Program-made: the position numbers and the translations under genes
DNA from: SZUA-444 sp965226565
GTDB taxonomy: Bacteria > Bacillota > Clostridia > Oscillospirales > Ruminococcaceae
NCBI GenBank assembly: GCA_965226565.1
Contig: CBDDDI010000004.1
Location: forward strand, 186,001-250,000
Reading direction: 5' to 3'
DNA: 64,000 nucleotides
The notes under the pieces: generated by a model
Databases searched by the model: none
What the model was told of the DNA's origin: nothing
What the model saw: the letters and a program-made list of their open reading frames with translations, nothing else
Shown: positions 23,849 through 33,462 of the stretch, one piece after another
Position numbering within the stretch: position 1 is the stretch's first letter
Layout: each line of letters opens with the position of its first letter

Positions 23849-25201
23849 TTAAGGTGCTACAATTTCTTTTTCTGTTTTCCAATTATTTATGATTGATTTT
23901 TTAACATCATCCCATGTTTTTTTACCACTAACATATTGACGAAGTAAATCTTCAAAATCATCTTTGAATTTTTGGCTTGGATATACTGTAAAGTTCCAAG
24001 GAACATTATCAAGCTCTTTATTAGCATTGAAATTTGAAACTTGTAAAGCAAGTGGATCTTTTGGTTTCATATCTTCACCAAATGTATCAAATGGTGCAAT
24101 AAATCCAAGTTCTTCAACAACTAATTTTGTTCCTTCTTCTGATGTATATAACCAATCAAGGAACTCTTTTGATGCTTTTTGATCAGCTTCAGAAACTTTA
24201 GAGTTTACACATATAAAGTTTTCTGTACCTATACATAAACCTTGTTTTTCTTCGCCTTCAACACCTGTGTATATTGGCAAGAATCCAATATCTTCTTCTT
24301 TTACAGTATTACCAGTAACTTTAGCGATTTGTCCCCAACCCCAGTTACCGTTTTGAACCATAGCAGCTTTACCTAAAGCAAATTCTGCCATTGAATCATC
24401 AACACTTTTATTACTTAAAAGTTTCTTTTTGATTGTACTGTTATTTGTGTACAAATCAAAAATATTTTTATAATTCTCTGCATATTTAAACTTGATTTCT
24501 TCAACTTGTTTTGCATTCATCAAATCAACATTTCCATCTTTCCATTCATAGTAAAGAGGAATATTGGATAGATGAGTTTGCCAACGCCAACCTTCACCTG
24601 TTTTCAATGAAGTTGATGCAAATACACCTTTAATTTTCAATTGATCTTTTTTAGCTTGCATATCTTCTACAACTTTTTTCAAAGTAGCAAAATTCTTAAT
24701 CTCATCAATTGACTGAATTTTTGCATTATCAGTCGCAATATATTTATCTATAATAGCTTTATTGTATATTATACCATATCCTTCAATAACATATGGTATT
24801 CCATATACAGCATCACCTTTTGAAATTGAAGATGTTTGATCAACAAGATGCTTGTACAATTCAGTATCTGAAATATCAGCACAATAATCTTTCCAACTTT
24901 GGTATCCTACAGGACCATTGATTTGAAAAATTGTTGGTGCTTTCTTACCTTTTCCAAGCTCCACTTTCAAAGTTGTCTCATATGTACCAGCAGCTGCTGT
25001 AATAACTTTAACATCTACACCAGTCTTCTCAGTATATTTTTTTGCAATCTTTTTAAAGGCTGCATCTTGTTCTGGTTTAAAAGCTTGGTAATATACTTTA
25101 CCTTTTGTTTCATCAACTTCGCTTGAATTCGAATTTGAACATCCTGCGAACATAACAGCAGACATACATAAACATACAACTACAGATAAGACCTTTTTCA
25201 T
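23849..25201 (-). CDS. Extracellular sugar-binding lipoprotein of an ABC transporter
   Basis: 450 residues, solute-binding protein family 1. A lipoprotein signal is clear: MKK, a hydrophobic run and lipobox FAGC, so it is anchored outside by a lipid on Cys20. GKVYYQAFKPEQDAAFKKIAKKYTEKTGV and KAAMVQNGNWGWGQI are typical of sugar-binding proteins that deliver substrates to CUT1 permeases, and the two permeases follow. The ligand is unknown. As the operon lacks an ATPase, a shared MsmX-like ATPase encoded elsewhere is probably used. Confidence 0.93.
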   Translation of the reverse strand: MKKVLSVVVCLCMSAVMFAGCSNSNSSEVDETKGKVYYQAFKPEQDAAFKKIAKKYTEKTGVDVKVITAAAGTYETTLKVELGKGKKAPTIFQINGPVGYQSWKDYCADISDTELYKHLVDQTSSISKGDAVYGIPYVIEGYGIIYNKAIIDKYIATDNAKIQSIDEIKNFATLKKVVEDMQAKKDQLKIKGVFASTSLKTGEGWRWQTHLSNIPLYYEWKDGNVDLMNAKQVEEIKFKYAENYKNIFDLYTNNSTIKKKLLSNKSVDDSMAEFALGKAAMVQNGNWGWGQIAKVTGNTVKEEDIGFLPIYTGVEGEEKQGLCIGTENFICVNSKVSEADQKASKEFLDWLYTSEEGTKLVVEELGFIAPFDTFGEDMKPKDPLALQVSNFNANKELDNVPWNFTVYPSQKFKDDFEDLLRQYVSGKKTWDDVKKSIINNWKTEKEIVAP

Positions 25202-25510
25202 TTTAACCCCTCCATCTTATTTTTTTAATACGTAAATTAATTTTTAAAAGTAATTGTTACTTATCATATTAAATTTATACAAAAACTTAACTAATACAAT
25301 TACTTTATTATGAAATTATTAACAATATATATCGTATGGTAATTGTAACATGTCACAGTTATAATTGCAATAGTATTTGAAAAAAACATACAATTGTACA
25401 AAAAAATTTTTATAATTTGTATATTTTGACCGTATATGAAAATTTATACAGTATAAAGCATCTGTTTACATTATAAATTTAAACAAATATGCACCTAATG
25501 ATTTACCTAT
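25202..25510. other. AT-rich intergenic region upstream of the sugar transporter
   Basis: About 310 bases without a gene. It contains a near-perfect palindrome TGTAACATGTCACA (25344-25357) about 140 nt before the binding-protein gene, and a short palindrome TACAATTGTA near 25390. These are candidate operators. I see no clear sigma-A boxes and no riboswitch. Confidence 0.35.
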
Positions 25511-25552
25511 AAAAATACAAAAGACACTGCATTATATTAACACAGTGCCTTT
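25511..25552 (-). terminator. Terminator of the arginine operon
   Basis: Minus-strand stem AAGGCACTG / CAGTGTCTT (one G-U pair) and a T-rich tail, right after argF. Confidence 0.75.
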
Positions 25553-25562
25553 ATCGTTAAAA

Positions 25563-26471
25563 TTATTTTTGTTCCATCAATTTAACCAAAACAGCTTTTT
25601 GAGCATGCAGTCTATTTTCTGCTTCTTCAAAAATCTCATCAGCATGTTCTTCAAAAACTTTTGTAGTAATTTCTTCCTCTCTATGTGCAGGTAAACAATG
25701 CTGAACCATTGCATCAGATTTCGCAACTGCCATTAACTCATCGTTAATTTGATAACCTTCAAATGCAACTTTTCTTTCTGCTGTTTCACCTTCTTGTCCC
25801 ATTGAAGCCCATACATCTGTAATTACAATATCAGCATCTTTTGCTGATTTCATAGGATCATTTGTACGTTCAAAATTAGGATAATCTTTAGTAAATTCCA
25901 TAACACTTTGATCTGGTAAATATCCGTCTGGACAAGCAACAGACACATCCATTCCAACTTTTAATCCACCAACAATTAATGAATTAGCCATGTTATTTCC
26001 ATCACCAATATAACACATTTTAAGTCCTTCAAGTTTACCTTTAAACTCTCTAATAGTCATTAAATCAGCAAGAATTTGGCATGGATGACAAAAATCTGTC
26101 AAACCATTAATCACAGGTATATTACCAAACTTAGCTAGATCTTCAACTTCTTTTTGCTCAAAAGTTCTTATCATTATTCCGTCTATGTAACGTGATAAAA
26201 CTCTTGCTGTGTCTTGAACAGGTTCTCCACGTCCAATTTGAAGATCATTTGATGATAAAAACAATGGATAACCTCCAAGTTGATGCATACCAGTTTCAAA
26301 AGAAACTCTAGTTCTAGTAGATGCTTTTTGAAATATCATTCCGAGCGTTTTACCTTTTAAATGTGGATGTGGAATACCATGCTTAAGCTCGTATTTAAGC
26401 TGATCAGCAAGATTTAAAATATCAATTATTTCTTCTTTTGATAAATCCATGATTTTTAATAAATGTTTCAT
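25563..26471 (-). CDS. argF: Ornithine carbamoyltransferase
   Basis: 302 residues. It makes citrulline from ornithine and carbamoyl phosphate. Signatures: STRTRVSFETGM (carbamoyl-phosphate loop), the HPCQ motif in DFCHPCQILADLMT, and the ornithine-binding HCLPAHREEEIT. Length is normal. It is the last gene of the arginine operon, 46 nt after argD with its own GGAGG. The operon lacks carbamoyl-phosphate synthase genes. Confidence 0.96.
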   Translation of the reverse strand: MKHLLKIMDLSKEEIIDILNLADQLKYELKHGIPHPHLKGKTLGMIFQKASTRTRVSFETGMHQLGGYPLFLSSNDLQIGRGEPVQDTARVLSRYIDGIMIRTFEQKEVEDLAKFGNIPVINGLTDFCHPCQILADLMTIREFKGKLEGLKMCYIGDGNNMANSLIVGGLKVGMDVSVACPDGYLPDQSVMEFTKDYPNFERTNDPMKSAKDADIVITDVWASMGQEGETAERKVAFEGYQINDELMAVAKSDAMVQHCLPAHREEEITTKVFEEHADEIFEEAENRLHAQKAVLVKLMEQK

Positions 26472-26516
26472 AATAATCCTCCTACAATTAAGTTCATTCT
26501 CATTCTCAAAATTACT

Positions 26517-27686
26517 TTATAAAATCTGTTTTAATATTTCAATTCCTTTATCTATCTCAGAATAGGAAATTGTCAATGGTGGTAATAATCTAATCTTTTC
26601 TTTTGCTGTAAGAATAAGCAAACCTTTTTCAAATGCTAATTTCAAAACATCAGCAGCTTTTAAATTATCTTTTTCAAATACAATTCCAATCATCAATCCT
26701 AAACCATCAATTTGTTTAACAGCTTTAATTTCTGAAAGTTTTTTTCTTAAATAATCAGCTTTTCTATTAACTTCCGAATAAAATTCATCTTGCGCAACTT
26801 TTTCAAGAACAGCCATACATCCAGCACAACAAACTGGATTTCCTCCAAAAGTTGATCCATGTGTTCCTGGAGTAAGAACATTTTCACACTTTTTGTTTGC
26901 AAGACAAACTCCAACAGGAAGTCCTCCGCCTAAACCTTTTGCCAAAGTTGTAATATCAGGTTTAACTTTATATTGCTCAAATGCAAGAAAAGTTCCTGTT
27001 CTTGAAACTCCAGTTTGGACTTCATCACCAATCGTCAAAACATCTTTTTTTGAGCATTCTTCAAAAATAGCATCAACAAAATCTTGTTTTAAAGGTACAA
27101 CTCCACCTTCGCCTTGAATAAACTCAAACATAACAGCACAAACAGTATCATCAAGTTTTGATTTTAAATCATCAATATCATTAGCTTTAACATAAACAAA
27201 ACCATCCACAAAAGGAAAAAAATAATTATGCATAGCTTCTTGTCCAGTAGCAGAAAGAGTAGTCAAAGTTCTTCCATGAAAAGAATTCTCTAATGTTATT
27301 ATTTTATGTCTTCCTTTTCCATACTTATCAAAACTATATTTTCTTGCAAGTTTTATTGCACATTCATTAGCTTCTGCTCCACTATTACCAAAAAACATTT
27401 TTGAATATCCAGTAACTTCACAAAGTTTTTCAGCTAAATCACTTTGAATTTTTGTATAATAATAATTTGAAGTATGTTGTAAACTATTAACTTGTGAGCA
27501 AACAGCTTTAGTCCAGTTTTCATCACAAAATCCTAATGAGTTTACACCTATTCCGCTTCCAAAATCAATATATCCTATATTATCTTCACTTATAACAGAA
27601 GAATTTTCTGCTTTTTCCATAACCAAAGGCAATCTTCCATATGTACCAATTATATGTGAATCAAAATTTTCTATAGTCTTTGACAT
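26517..27686 (-). CDS. argD: Acetylornithine aminotransferase
   Basis: 389 residues, class III PLP aminotransferase that converts N-acetylglutamate semialdehyde to N-acetylornithine. YIDFGSGIGVNSLG, FFGNSGAEANECAIKLAR, the Asp of GDEVQTGVSRTG and the PLP lysine in TLAKGLGGGLPVG are visible. The ATG at 27686 lies 6 nt after AAGGAG; a TTG one codon earlier is too close. Gap to argB is 11 nt. The arginine context favours ArgD over other class III enzymes. Confidence 0.95.
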   Translation of the reverse strand: MSKTIENFDSHIIGTYGRLPLVMEKAENSSVISEDNIGYIDFGSGIGVNSLGFCDENWTKAVCSQVNSLQHTSNYYYTKIQSDLAEKLCEVTGYSKMFFGNSGAEANECAIKLARKYSFDKYGKGRHKIITLENSFHGRTLTTLSATGQEAMHNYFFPFVDGFVYVKANDIDDLKSKLDDTVCAVMFEFIQGEGGVVPLKQDFVDAIFEECSKKDVLTIGDEVQTGVSRTGTFLAFEQYKVKPDITTLAKGLGGGLPVGVCLANKKCENVLTPGTHGSTFGGNPVCCAGCMAVLEKVAQDEFYSEVNRKADYLRKKLSEIKAVKQIDGLGLMIGIVFEKDNLKAADVLKLAFEKGLLILTAKEKIRLLPPLTISYSEIDKGIEILKQIL

Positions 27687-27697
27687 CAAAATCTCCT

Positions 27698-28552
27698 TTA
27701 TATAAACTGTGTACCTATTCCATCACTTGATAAAAGTTCAATAAGAATTGAATGTAGTTTTCTGCCATCAATAATAGATGTTTTTTTCACTCCAGATCTA
27801 ACTGCTTCAACACAACAATCAATTTTAGGTATCATTCCTCCAGAAATAGTGCCTTGTTTTTTCAAATAAGGAACTTCACTAACTTGAACTGAAGGAATCA
27901 ATGTGTCTTCATCATCTTTATCTTCAAGTAAACCAACTATATCAGTCATCAAAACAAGATTTTCTGCTTTTAATTCTGCTGCAATCTTAGCAGCAGCTGT
28001 ATCAGCATTAATATTATATGTATGACCATCTTCGCCAGTTGCAACTGTAGCAATTACAGGAATATATCCATCATTTATAGCATTTAAAATAGGTTTTGTT
28101 GATATTTTATCAATTTCACCAACATATCCTAAATCAACTTCACTTTGAATCTTTTTAGCTTTAATCATTCCACCATCAATTCCACATAAACCAATAGCTT
28201 TACCTTTATGTGTTTCAAGCAAATTAACAAGATTCTTATTAACTTTTCCAGCCAAAACCATTTTTACAATTTCAGCTGTTTCTTCATCAGTATATCTAAG
28301 TCCGCCAACAAACTTACTTTCTTTGCCTATCTTATTAAGCATATCATTTATTTCTGGTCCACCACCATGAACAAGAACAACTTTAACACCAACTAAAGAT
28401 AATAATACTATATCACTCATAACAGCATCTTTTAAATCATCATTAGTCATAGCATTTCCGCCATATTTAACAACAACTATTTTATTATTATATTGTTGAA
28501 TATATGGTAAAGCATCAATTAAAACATTTGCACGCATATTATCTGGCATCAT
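27698..28552 (-). CDS. argB: Acetylglutamate kinase
   Basis: 284 residues. It phosphorylates N-acetylglutamate, usually the committed and feedback-inhibited step. IVVVKYGGNAM and VLVHGGGPEIN bind ATP and substrate; YNINADTAAAKIAAELKAENLVLMTD is also characteristic. The start codon overlaps the stop of the upstream unknown gene as ATGATG/TGA, so translation of the two is probably coupled. Confidence 0.96.
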   Translation of the reverse strand: MMPDNMRANVLIDALPYIQQYNNKIVVVKYGGNAMTNDDLKDAVMSDIVLLSLVGVKVVLVHGGGPEINDMLNKIGKESKFVGGLRYTDEETAEIVKMVLAGKVNKNLVNLLETHKGKAIGLCGIDGGMIKAKKIQSEVDLGYVGEIDKISTKPILNAINDGYIPVIATVATGEDGHTYNINADTAAAKIAAELKAENLVLMTDIVGLLEDKDDEDTLIPSVQVSEVPYLKKQGTISGGMIPKIDCCVEAVRSGVKKTSIIDGRKLHSILIELLSSDGIGTQFI

Positions 28553-29028
28553 TTTTTATCTCCATTTTTGTTTTTTTTATTATATAAATAAATCGCAACT
28601 GAGAAAATAATTAGAATAGGTATCAAAGGTGCTATTGTCACAAACATTTCTGCCTCTTCATAGCCAATGTCACTTTCCAAAAACGATGCTATTCCTGTAC
28701 AAATAAATAAAAATGCCATTGCTGCAACACCTATTATTAGTATTAATTTAACTTTCTTTGAATCACTCATCTGGTTTTGATGTTGATTTCGACCCATATT
28801 ATTGTTTGCATATGGATGAATATTTCTATTTTGAGTGTTTTTATAATTAATAAAATTCTCATTATTTGATTTGTATTTATTTGGATTATAGTTATTTGTA
28901 CTATGACTGTTTGAATTATAATTATTTTCTTTATAACCATAGCTTGATCTATTATTTTCACCAAACATATCATTTTTAGCTTCTTCTTTATATTGCTCAT
29001 CTAGAAAATCATTTTTTTCTTTAAACAC
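28549..29028 (-). CDS. Asn/Tyr-rich protein with two membrane segments, unknown (paralogue 2 in arg operon)
   Basis: 159 residues. The N-terminal block MFKEKNDFLDEQYKEEAKND-MFGE is almost identical to that of the next gene upstream. A low-complexity part rich in Asn and Tyr follows (about 24-85), then IHPYANN and two membrane segments (about 95-117 and 130-148) with a short basic tail. I do not recognise a family. Its TGA stop overlaps the argB start, and it is between argJ and argB, so it is expressed with arginine genes. The soluble end appears to be the N-terminus. Confidence 0.7.
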   Translation of the reverse strand: MFKEKNDFLDEQYKEEAKNDMFGENNRSSYGYKENNYNSNSHSTNNYNPNKYKSNNENFINYKNTQNRNIHPYANNNMGRNQHQNQMSDSKKVKLILIIGVAAMAFLFICTGIASFLESDIGYEEAEMFVTIAPLIPILIIFSVAIYLYNKKNKNGDKK

Positions 29029-29116
29029 AATATACCTCCAGTAATTTTAATTTGTCAATCTATAATTTAATATTAATTAAGACATTTTTACATATATTAC
29101 CTAAGATCATACTATT

Positions 29117-29614
29117 TTATTTTTTCTTCTTATAAAAGCCAACTAAAGATAAAATAATAATTACAAAAATTACTATTGTTAATATAACTCCAAAAACAGT
29201 GTCTATATCTCCATAATAAAAGAAGCCTCTAAGAAATGGAATAATAAACTCGGTAATAATACCTATAGCTAAAATTATTCCAACAAATATTCTTACTGGT
29301 GATTTAGAATTTTCTGAATTATTTTGCTGTTTTTGTTGTTGATTTCTATTCCTATTATTTGCATATGGATGAAAAGTTTGATTTGAATTATTAGAAAAAT
29401 TCTTTTCATAACCATTATTATTCATGTTATTGTCATAATTACTAGAGCTATTATAATCATTATAATTATTTGGTTTGTAATTTCTAGAATCGTAATTTGG
29501 ATTATAATTATTTTCTTGATAATCATAATTTGATATATTATCTTCACCAAACATATCATTTTTTGCTTCTTCTTTGTATTGTCTATCTAAAAAATCATTT
29601 TTTTCTTTAAACAT
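29117..29614 (-). CDS. Asn/Tyr-rich protein with two membrane segments, unknown (paralogue 1 in arg operon)
   Basis: 165 residues, a tandem paralogue of the gene at 28549-29028. It shares the first 24 residues (MFKEKNDFLDRQYKEEAKND), the Asn/Tyr-rich middle, the FHPYANN motif before the membrane part and two membrane segments, but the membrane segments themselves differ. It lies 24 nt upstream of nothing but argJ's end, inside the operon. The conserved ends with a diverged core suggest duplication with relaxed or divergent selection. No function can be assigned. Confidence 0.7.
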   Translation of the reverse strand: MFKEKNDFLDRQYKEEAKNDMFGEDNISNYDYQENNYNPNYDSRNYKPNNYNDYNSSSNYDNNMNNNGYEKNFSNNSNQTFHPYANNRNRNQQQKQQNNSENSKSPVRIFVGIILAIGIITEFIIPFLRGFFYYGDIDTVFGVILTIVIFVIIILSLVGFYKKKK

Positions 29615-29638
29615 ACTGCACCTCCGGTAATTTAAATC

Positions 29639-30913
29639 CTAAGATCTATAATCACCATTAATTTTAACATAATTATATGTCAAATCACAACCCCAAGCAG
29701 TAGCAGAATATTTTCCATATTTTAAATCTATTATAATTTTAATTTCTTCTTCAACAAGAATTTTCTTTGCTTTTTCTTCTGAGAAATCAAGTCCAAAACC
29801 ATTTTTACAAACTTCTATTTCACCATTATCAGATTTAAATTTAACATCAACTTTATTAATATCAAAATCAGTATTTGCATAACCTATCGCACACAACACT
29901 CTTCCCCAATTTGCATCAGATCCAAACATTGCCGATTTAAACAAACTAGAAGTAATAACTGATTTTGCAACTTCTATAGCACTTTCAACACTTTGAGCAT
30001 TGTTAACAGTGCATTCCAAAAGTTTAGTAGCACCTTCACCATCTTTTGCAAGCATTTTAGTAATATTCATCATAACGATATATAATGCTTTTTCAAAAAC
30101 AGAAAAGCTTTCATTTTCTGAAGTTATTTTATTATTTTCAGCTAATCCAGATGCCATAACACTAACCATGTCATTTGTAGAAGTATCTCCATCAACACTC
30201 AAACAATTATATGTAATTTTAACAACTTTATCTAAAGCTTTTTGAAGCATATCTGAAGAAATTGAAACATCCGTTGTGATAAAATTAAGAGTTGTCGCCA
30301 TATTAGGATGAATCATTCCACTACCTTTTCCCATTCCTCCAACATGACAAACCTTTCCGTCAATAACAAATTCAACAGCAACTTCTTTTTTAAATGTATC
30401 TGTTGTCATAATAGCAGTAGCACATTCTTCATTAGCATTTTCACTTAAATTATCAACAAGTTTATCTATATTATTTTGAATTGGTTCTATATAAAGAGTT
30501 TGACCAATAACACCTGTTGAAGCTACAATCACATCAGATGAATTTATACCAAGCTTTTCACTAATCATATCACACATAGCCTGTGCTTTTTCTTCACCAT
30601 CAGCATTACATGTATTTGCATTTTTTGAATTAACAATAACAGCTTGAGCATAACCATCTTTTATATTTTCTTTTGTTATTATTATAGGTGCACCTTTTAC
30701 TTTATTTTGTGTATAAACTGCAGCAGTATTACATTTTTTCTCGCAAAATATAGCTCCTACATCATTTTTCTTGTTTGCTACATTTTCAAGTTTAACATCA
30801 TTTACTAATGGTTTGTTTGAAAGACCAACATAAATCCCGCTTGCTTTAAATCCTTTAGATGCACAAACTCCACCTTCAATATATTTATAATTATTAAATT
30901 GTTCAAATTTCAT
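29639..30913 (-). CDS. argJ: Glutamate N-acetyltransferase / ornithine acetyltransferase
   Basis: 424 residues. ArgJ moves the acetyl group from acetylornithine to glutamate, recycling it. The precursor cleaves itself at the conserved NMATTL segment (KGSGMIHPNMATTLNF), which releases a new N-terminal Thr nucleophile; this motif is intact. VNSKNANTCNADGEEKA and MTTDTFKK are also family features. With ArgJ, a separate ArgA or ArgE is not needed for the cyclic pathway. Whether it also uses acetyl-CoA cannot be told from sequence. Confidence 0.96.
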   Translation of the reverse strand: MKFEQFNNYKYIEGGVCASKGFKASGIYVGLSNKPLVNDVKLENVANKKNDVGAIFCEKKCNTAAVYTQNKVKGAPIIITKENIKDGYAQAVIVNSKNANTCNADGEEKAQAMCDMISEKLGINSSDVIVASTGVIGQTLYIEPIQNNIDKLVDNLSENANEECATAIMTTDTFKKEVAVEFVIDGKVCHVGGMGKGSGMIHPNMATTLNFITTDVSISSDMLQKALDKVVKITYNCLSVDGDTSTNDMVSVMASGLAENNKITSENESFSVFEKALYIVMMNITKMLAKDGEGATKLLECTVNNAQSVESAIEVAKSVITSSLFKSAMFGSDANWGRVLCAIGYANTDFDINKVDVKFKSDNGEIEVCKNGFGLDFSEEKAKKILVEEEIKIIIDLKYGKYSATAWGCDLTYNYVKINGDYRS

Positions 30914-30939
30914 TGTTATCTCCTTGGTATCTCTACTAA

Positions 30940-31887
30940 TTAAATTAATCCTGTTGTTTCATCTATTCCCATCATTATATTCATACATTGAACTGCTGCT
31001 CCTGAAGCACCTTTTCCTAAATTATCAAGTCTTGCTACAAGCAAACATTGATCTTTATTTCCACATACAAATATTTGCATTTTATTTGTACCTTCAAGTG
31101 TATTTGCATAAAGATGATTAGGTTCTATTACTCCTTCTCCAAGAAAAGGAACAACTTCCACAAAATTTTGTCCTTTATAATAATTGCTCATATACTCCCA
31201 AATTTTAAAAGTATTTACTCTTTTCTTCAAATCTCTTATTTGCAAAGGAATTGTTACTAACATTCCACTATGATAATTATCCACCATTGGAACAAACACT
31301 GGATTAAAAGACAAACCTGATATTGCTTTCATTTCTTTTAAATGTTTGTGTTGCAATTCTAATGCATACAATCTTGGTGATAACATTTCATTTGTTTTAT
31401 CATCACTTTCATAAAGACTAATAGCTTTATTTCCAGCTCCACTATATCCACTAACAGCAGTACAACAAACAGAATGATAAGGCGGAATAATTCCAGCTTT
31501 AACTAAAGGATAACACAAAGCATTAAATCCGCTTGCATAACAACCTGGAACTGCAACTCTTTTAGAATTTTGAATATTCTTTCTAAATTTAGGAGACAAT
31601 TCAGGAAAACCATAATTCCAAAATATATTAGTCCTATGAGCAGTAGAAGCATCAATAATTTTTGTTTTTGAATTTTCACATAATGACACAGCTTCTATTG
31701 CAGCCTTATCAGGTAAACATAAAAATGTAAAATCAGATTCATTAATAAATTTTTTTCTTTCATCAGGATCTTTTCTTAAATCTGGATCTATTTCAAGAAT
31801 TTGAATATCATCTCTATTATTAAATCTTTCATAAATTTTTAGTCCTGTAGTTCCAGCACGACCATCAATAAAAACTTTACAACTCAT
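30940..31887 (-). CDS. argC: N-acetyl-gamma-glutamyl-phosphate reductase (type 2)
   Basis: 315 residues. It reduces N-acetylglutamyl phosphate with NADPH to the semialdehyde. The short form starting VFIDGRAGTTGLKIYERF is the ArgC2 type, with the active-site Cys in VAVPGCYASGFNAL and the HSGM motif further on. The ATG at 31887 is 5 nt after GGAGG; the open frame continues to a TTG that overlaps this site and is unlikely to be used. Confidence 0.95.
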   Translation of the reverse strand: MSCKVFIDGRAGTTGLKIYERFNNRDDIQILEIDPDLRKDPDERKKFINESDFTFLCLPDKAAIEAVSLCENSKTKIIDASTAHRTNIFWNYGFPELSPKFRKNIQNSKRVAVPGCYASGFNALCYPLVKAGIIPPYHSVCCTAVSGYSGAGNKAISLYESDDKTNEMLSPRLYALELQHKHLKEMKAISGLSFNPVFVPMVDNYHSGMLVTIPLQIRDLKKRVNTFKIWEYMSNYYKGQNFVEVVPFLGEGVIEPNHLYANTLEGTNKMQIFVCGNKDQCLLVARLDNLGKGASGAAVQCMNIMMGIDETTGLI

Positions 31888-31942
31888 AGTATCCTCCAAA
31901 ATTATATAAAAAGTTTATTTTTAATTTTATCAAAAAATATGT

Positions 31943-33337
31943 TTAAAATAATAAAAGTTTATCTAAAATATAAGCTACTTGGTTTTTTACACATTCTGGA
32001 GCTGGTCCACCAACAACTTTTCTTTGAGTAACACAAGTATCAAGACTTATTGCTTTGTAAATATCCTCTGAAAACAATTCACTTTGATTTGTATAAGCTT
32101 CAATTGGCAATGTTTCTAATGTCAAATGACTATCAATACAAAGTGCTACAAGTTCACCTGTGATTTTATATGCATCTCTAAAAGGCATACCTTTTTTAAC
32201 TAAATAATCAGCACAATCTGTTGCGTTAATAAAACCTTTAGCAGCTGCATTTCTCATATTTTTTTCATTAACTTTCATTGTTTCTAACATTGGTATAAAT
32301 GTTACTAAACATAATTTCACTGTATCAACTGCGTCAAAAACAGCTTCTTTGTCTTCTTGCATGTCTTTATTATATGCAAGTGACAATCCTTTCATCATAG
32401 TAAGTAATGTTACTGTGTCTCCAATAACTCTTCCTGTTTTTCCTCTTATAAGTTCAGTTATATCAGGATTTTTCTTTTGAGGCATTATTGATGAACCTGT
32501 TGCATACGCATCATCAAGTTCGATAAATTTAAATTCCCATGAACACCACAAAATTATTTCTTCTGAAAATCTTGATAAATGCATCATTAAAATTGAAATT
32601 GCACTAGAAAGTTCAATACAAAAATCTCTATCTGAAACTCCATCAAGTGAATTTTGAGTTATTTCTCCAAAATTTAAAATATCACAAACTTGTTGTCTAT
32701 CAATTGGATAAGTTGTTGATGCTAATGCGCCACTTCCAAGAGGCATAAAATTCATTCTTTTATACGCATCATCAAGTCTGCCAAGATCTCTTAACAACAT
32801 ATTTGCATATGCCATTAAATGATGTCCAAATGTTATAGGTTGAGCTCTTTGAAGATGTGTATAACCAGCCATAACTGTATCTGAATAATTGGCTGCTAAA
32901 TTACATAATGTTTTACACAAATCTTTTACAAGTTTTTTTATTTCTATAACTTCTGATTTAAGATGCATTCTTAAATCAAGTGCAACTTGATCATTTCTAC
33001 TTCTTGCTGTATGAAGTCTTTTACCTGATTTACCAATTCTAGATGTTAACTCAGCTTCAATAAACATATGAATATCTTCTGCTGTCATATCAAACTCAAG
33101 TTTTCCATTATCTATATCTTTTAGTATATCCTCAAGCCCATTAATAATTTCTTGACTTTCAGACAAATTAATTATTCCTGTTTCTCCTAGCATTGTTGCA
33201 TGTGCAATACTTCCTAAAATATCTTCTTTATACATTCTTGCATCAAATTTTATAGAAGAATTAAAATCATTTACTTTTTCATCTACTTGTTTTGAAAAAC
33301 GTCCTGCCCACATTACATTATTCTTATTATCTGACAT
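31943..33337 (-). CDS. argH: Argininosuccinate lyase
   Basis: 464 residues of the fumarase/aspartase superfamily. It splits argininosuccinate into arginine and fumarate. TARSRNDQVALDLR, GYTHLQRAQPITFGHHL and the signature loop GSSIMPQKKNPDITELIRG are intact. The start is the ATG at 33337, with GGAG 7 nt upstream; an ATG-like codon at 33355 has no site. It follows argG after 125 nt that contain a hairpin. Confidence 0.96.
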   Translation of the reverse strand: MSDNKNNVMWAGRFSKQVDEKVNDFNSSIKFDARMYKEDILGSIAHATMLGETGIINLSESQEIINGLEDILKDIDNGKLEFDMTAEDIHMFIEAELTSRIGKSGKRLHTARSRNDQVALDLRMHLKSEVIEIKKLVKDLCKTLCNLAANYSDTVMAGYTHLQRAQPITFGHHLMAYANMLLRDLGRLDDAYKRMNFMPLGSGALASTTYPIDRQQVCDILNFGEITQNSLDGVSDRDFCIELSSAISILMMHLSRFSEEIILWCSWEFKFIELDDAYATGSSIMPQKKNPDITELIRGKTGRVIGDTVTLLTMMKGLSLAYNKDMQEDKEAVFDAVDTVKLCLVTFIPMLETMKVNEKNMRNAAAKGFINATDCADYLVKKGMPFRDAYKITGELVALCIDSHLTLETLPIEAYTNQSELFSEDIYKAISLDTCVTQRKVVGGPAPECVKNQVAYILDKLLLF

Positions 33338-33398
33338 ATCATTACTCCATTTCATTTTACATCAACTAAAAATCTATTTCAAGCTAAAATAACAACTT

Positions 33399-33431
33399 TA
33401 GGAAACTCTTTATATTATAAAAAGTTTCCTT
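33399..33431 (-). promoter_or_regulatory. Hairpin between argG and argH
   Basis: AGGAAACT / AGTTTCCT arms with a partly paired AT loop, without a long U-tract on the minus strand. It may be a processing or weak termination site; role unproven. Confidence 0.45.
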
Positions 33432-33462
33432 CAGAAAATAAATATAAGCTATATATTTATAA

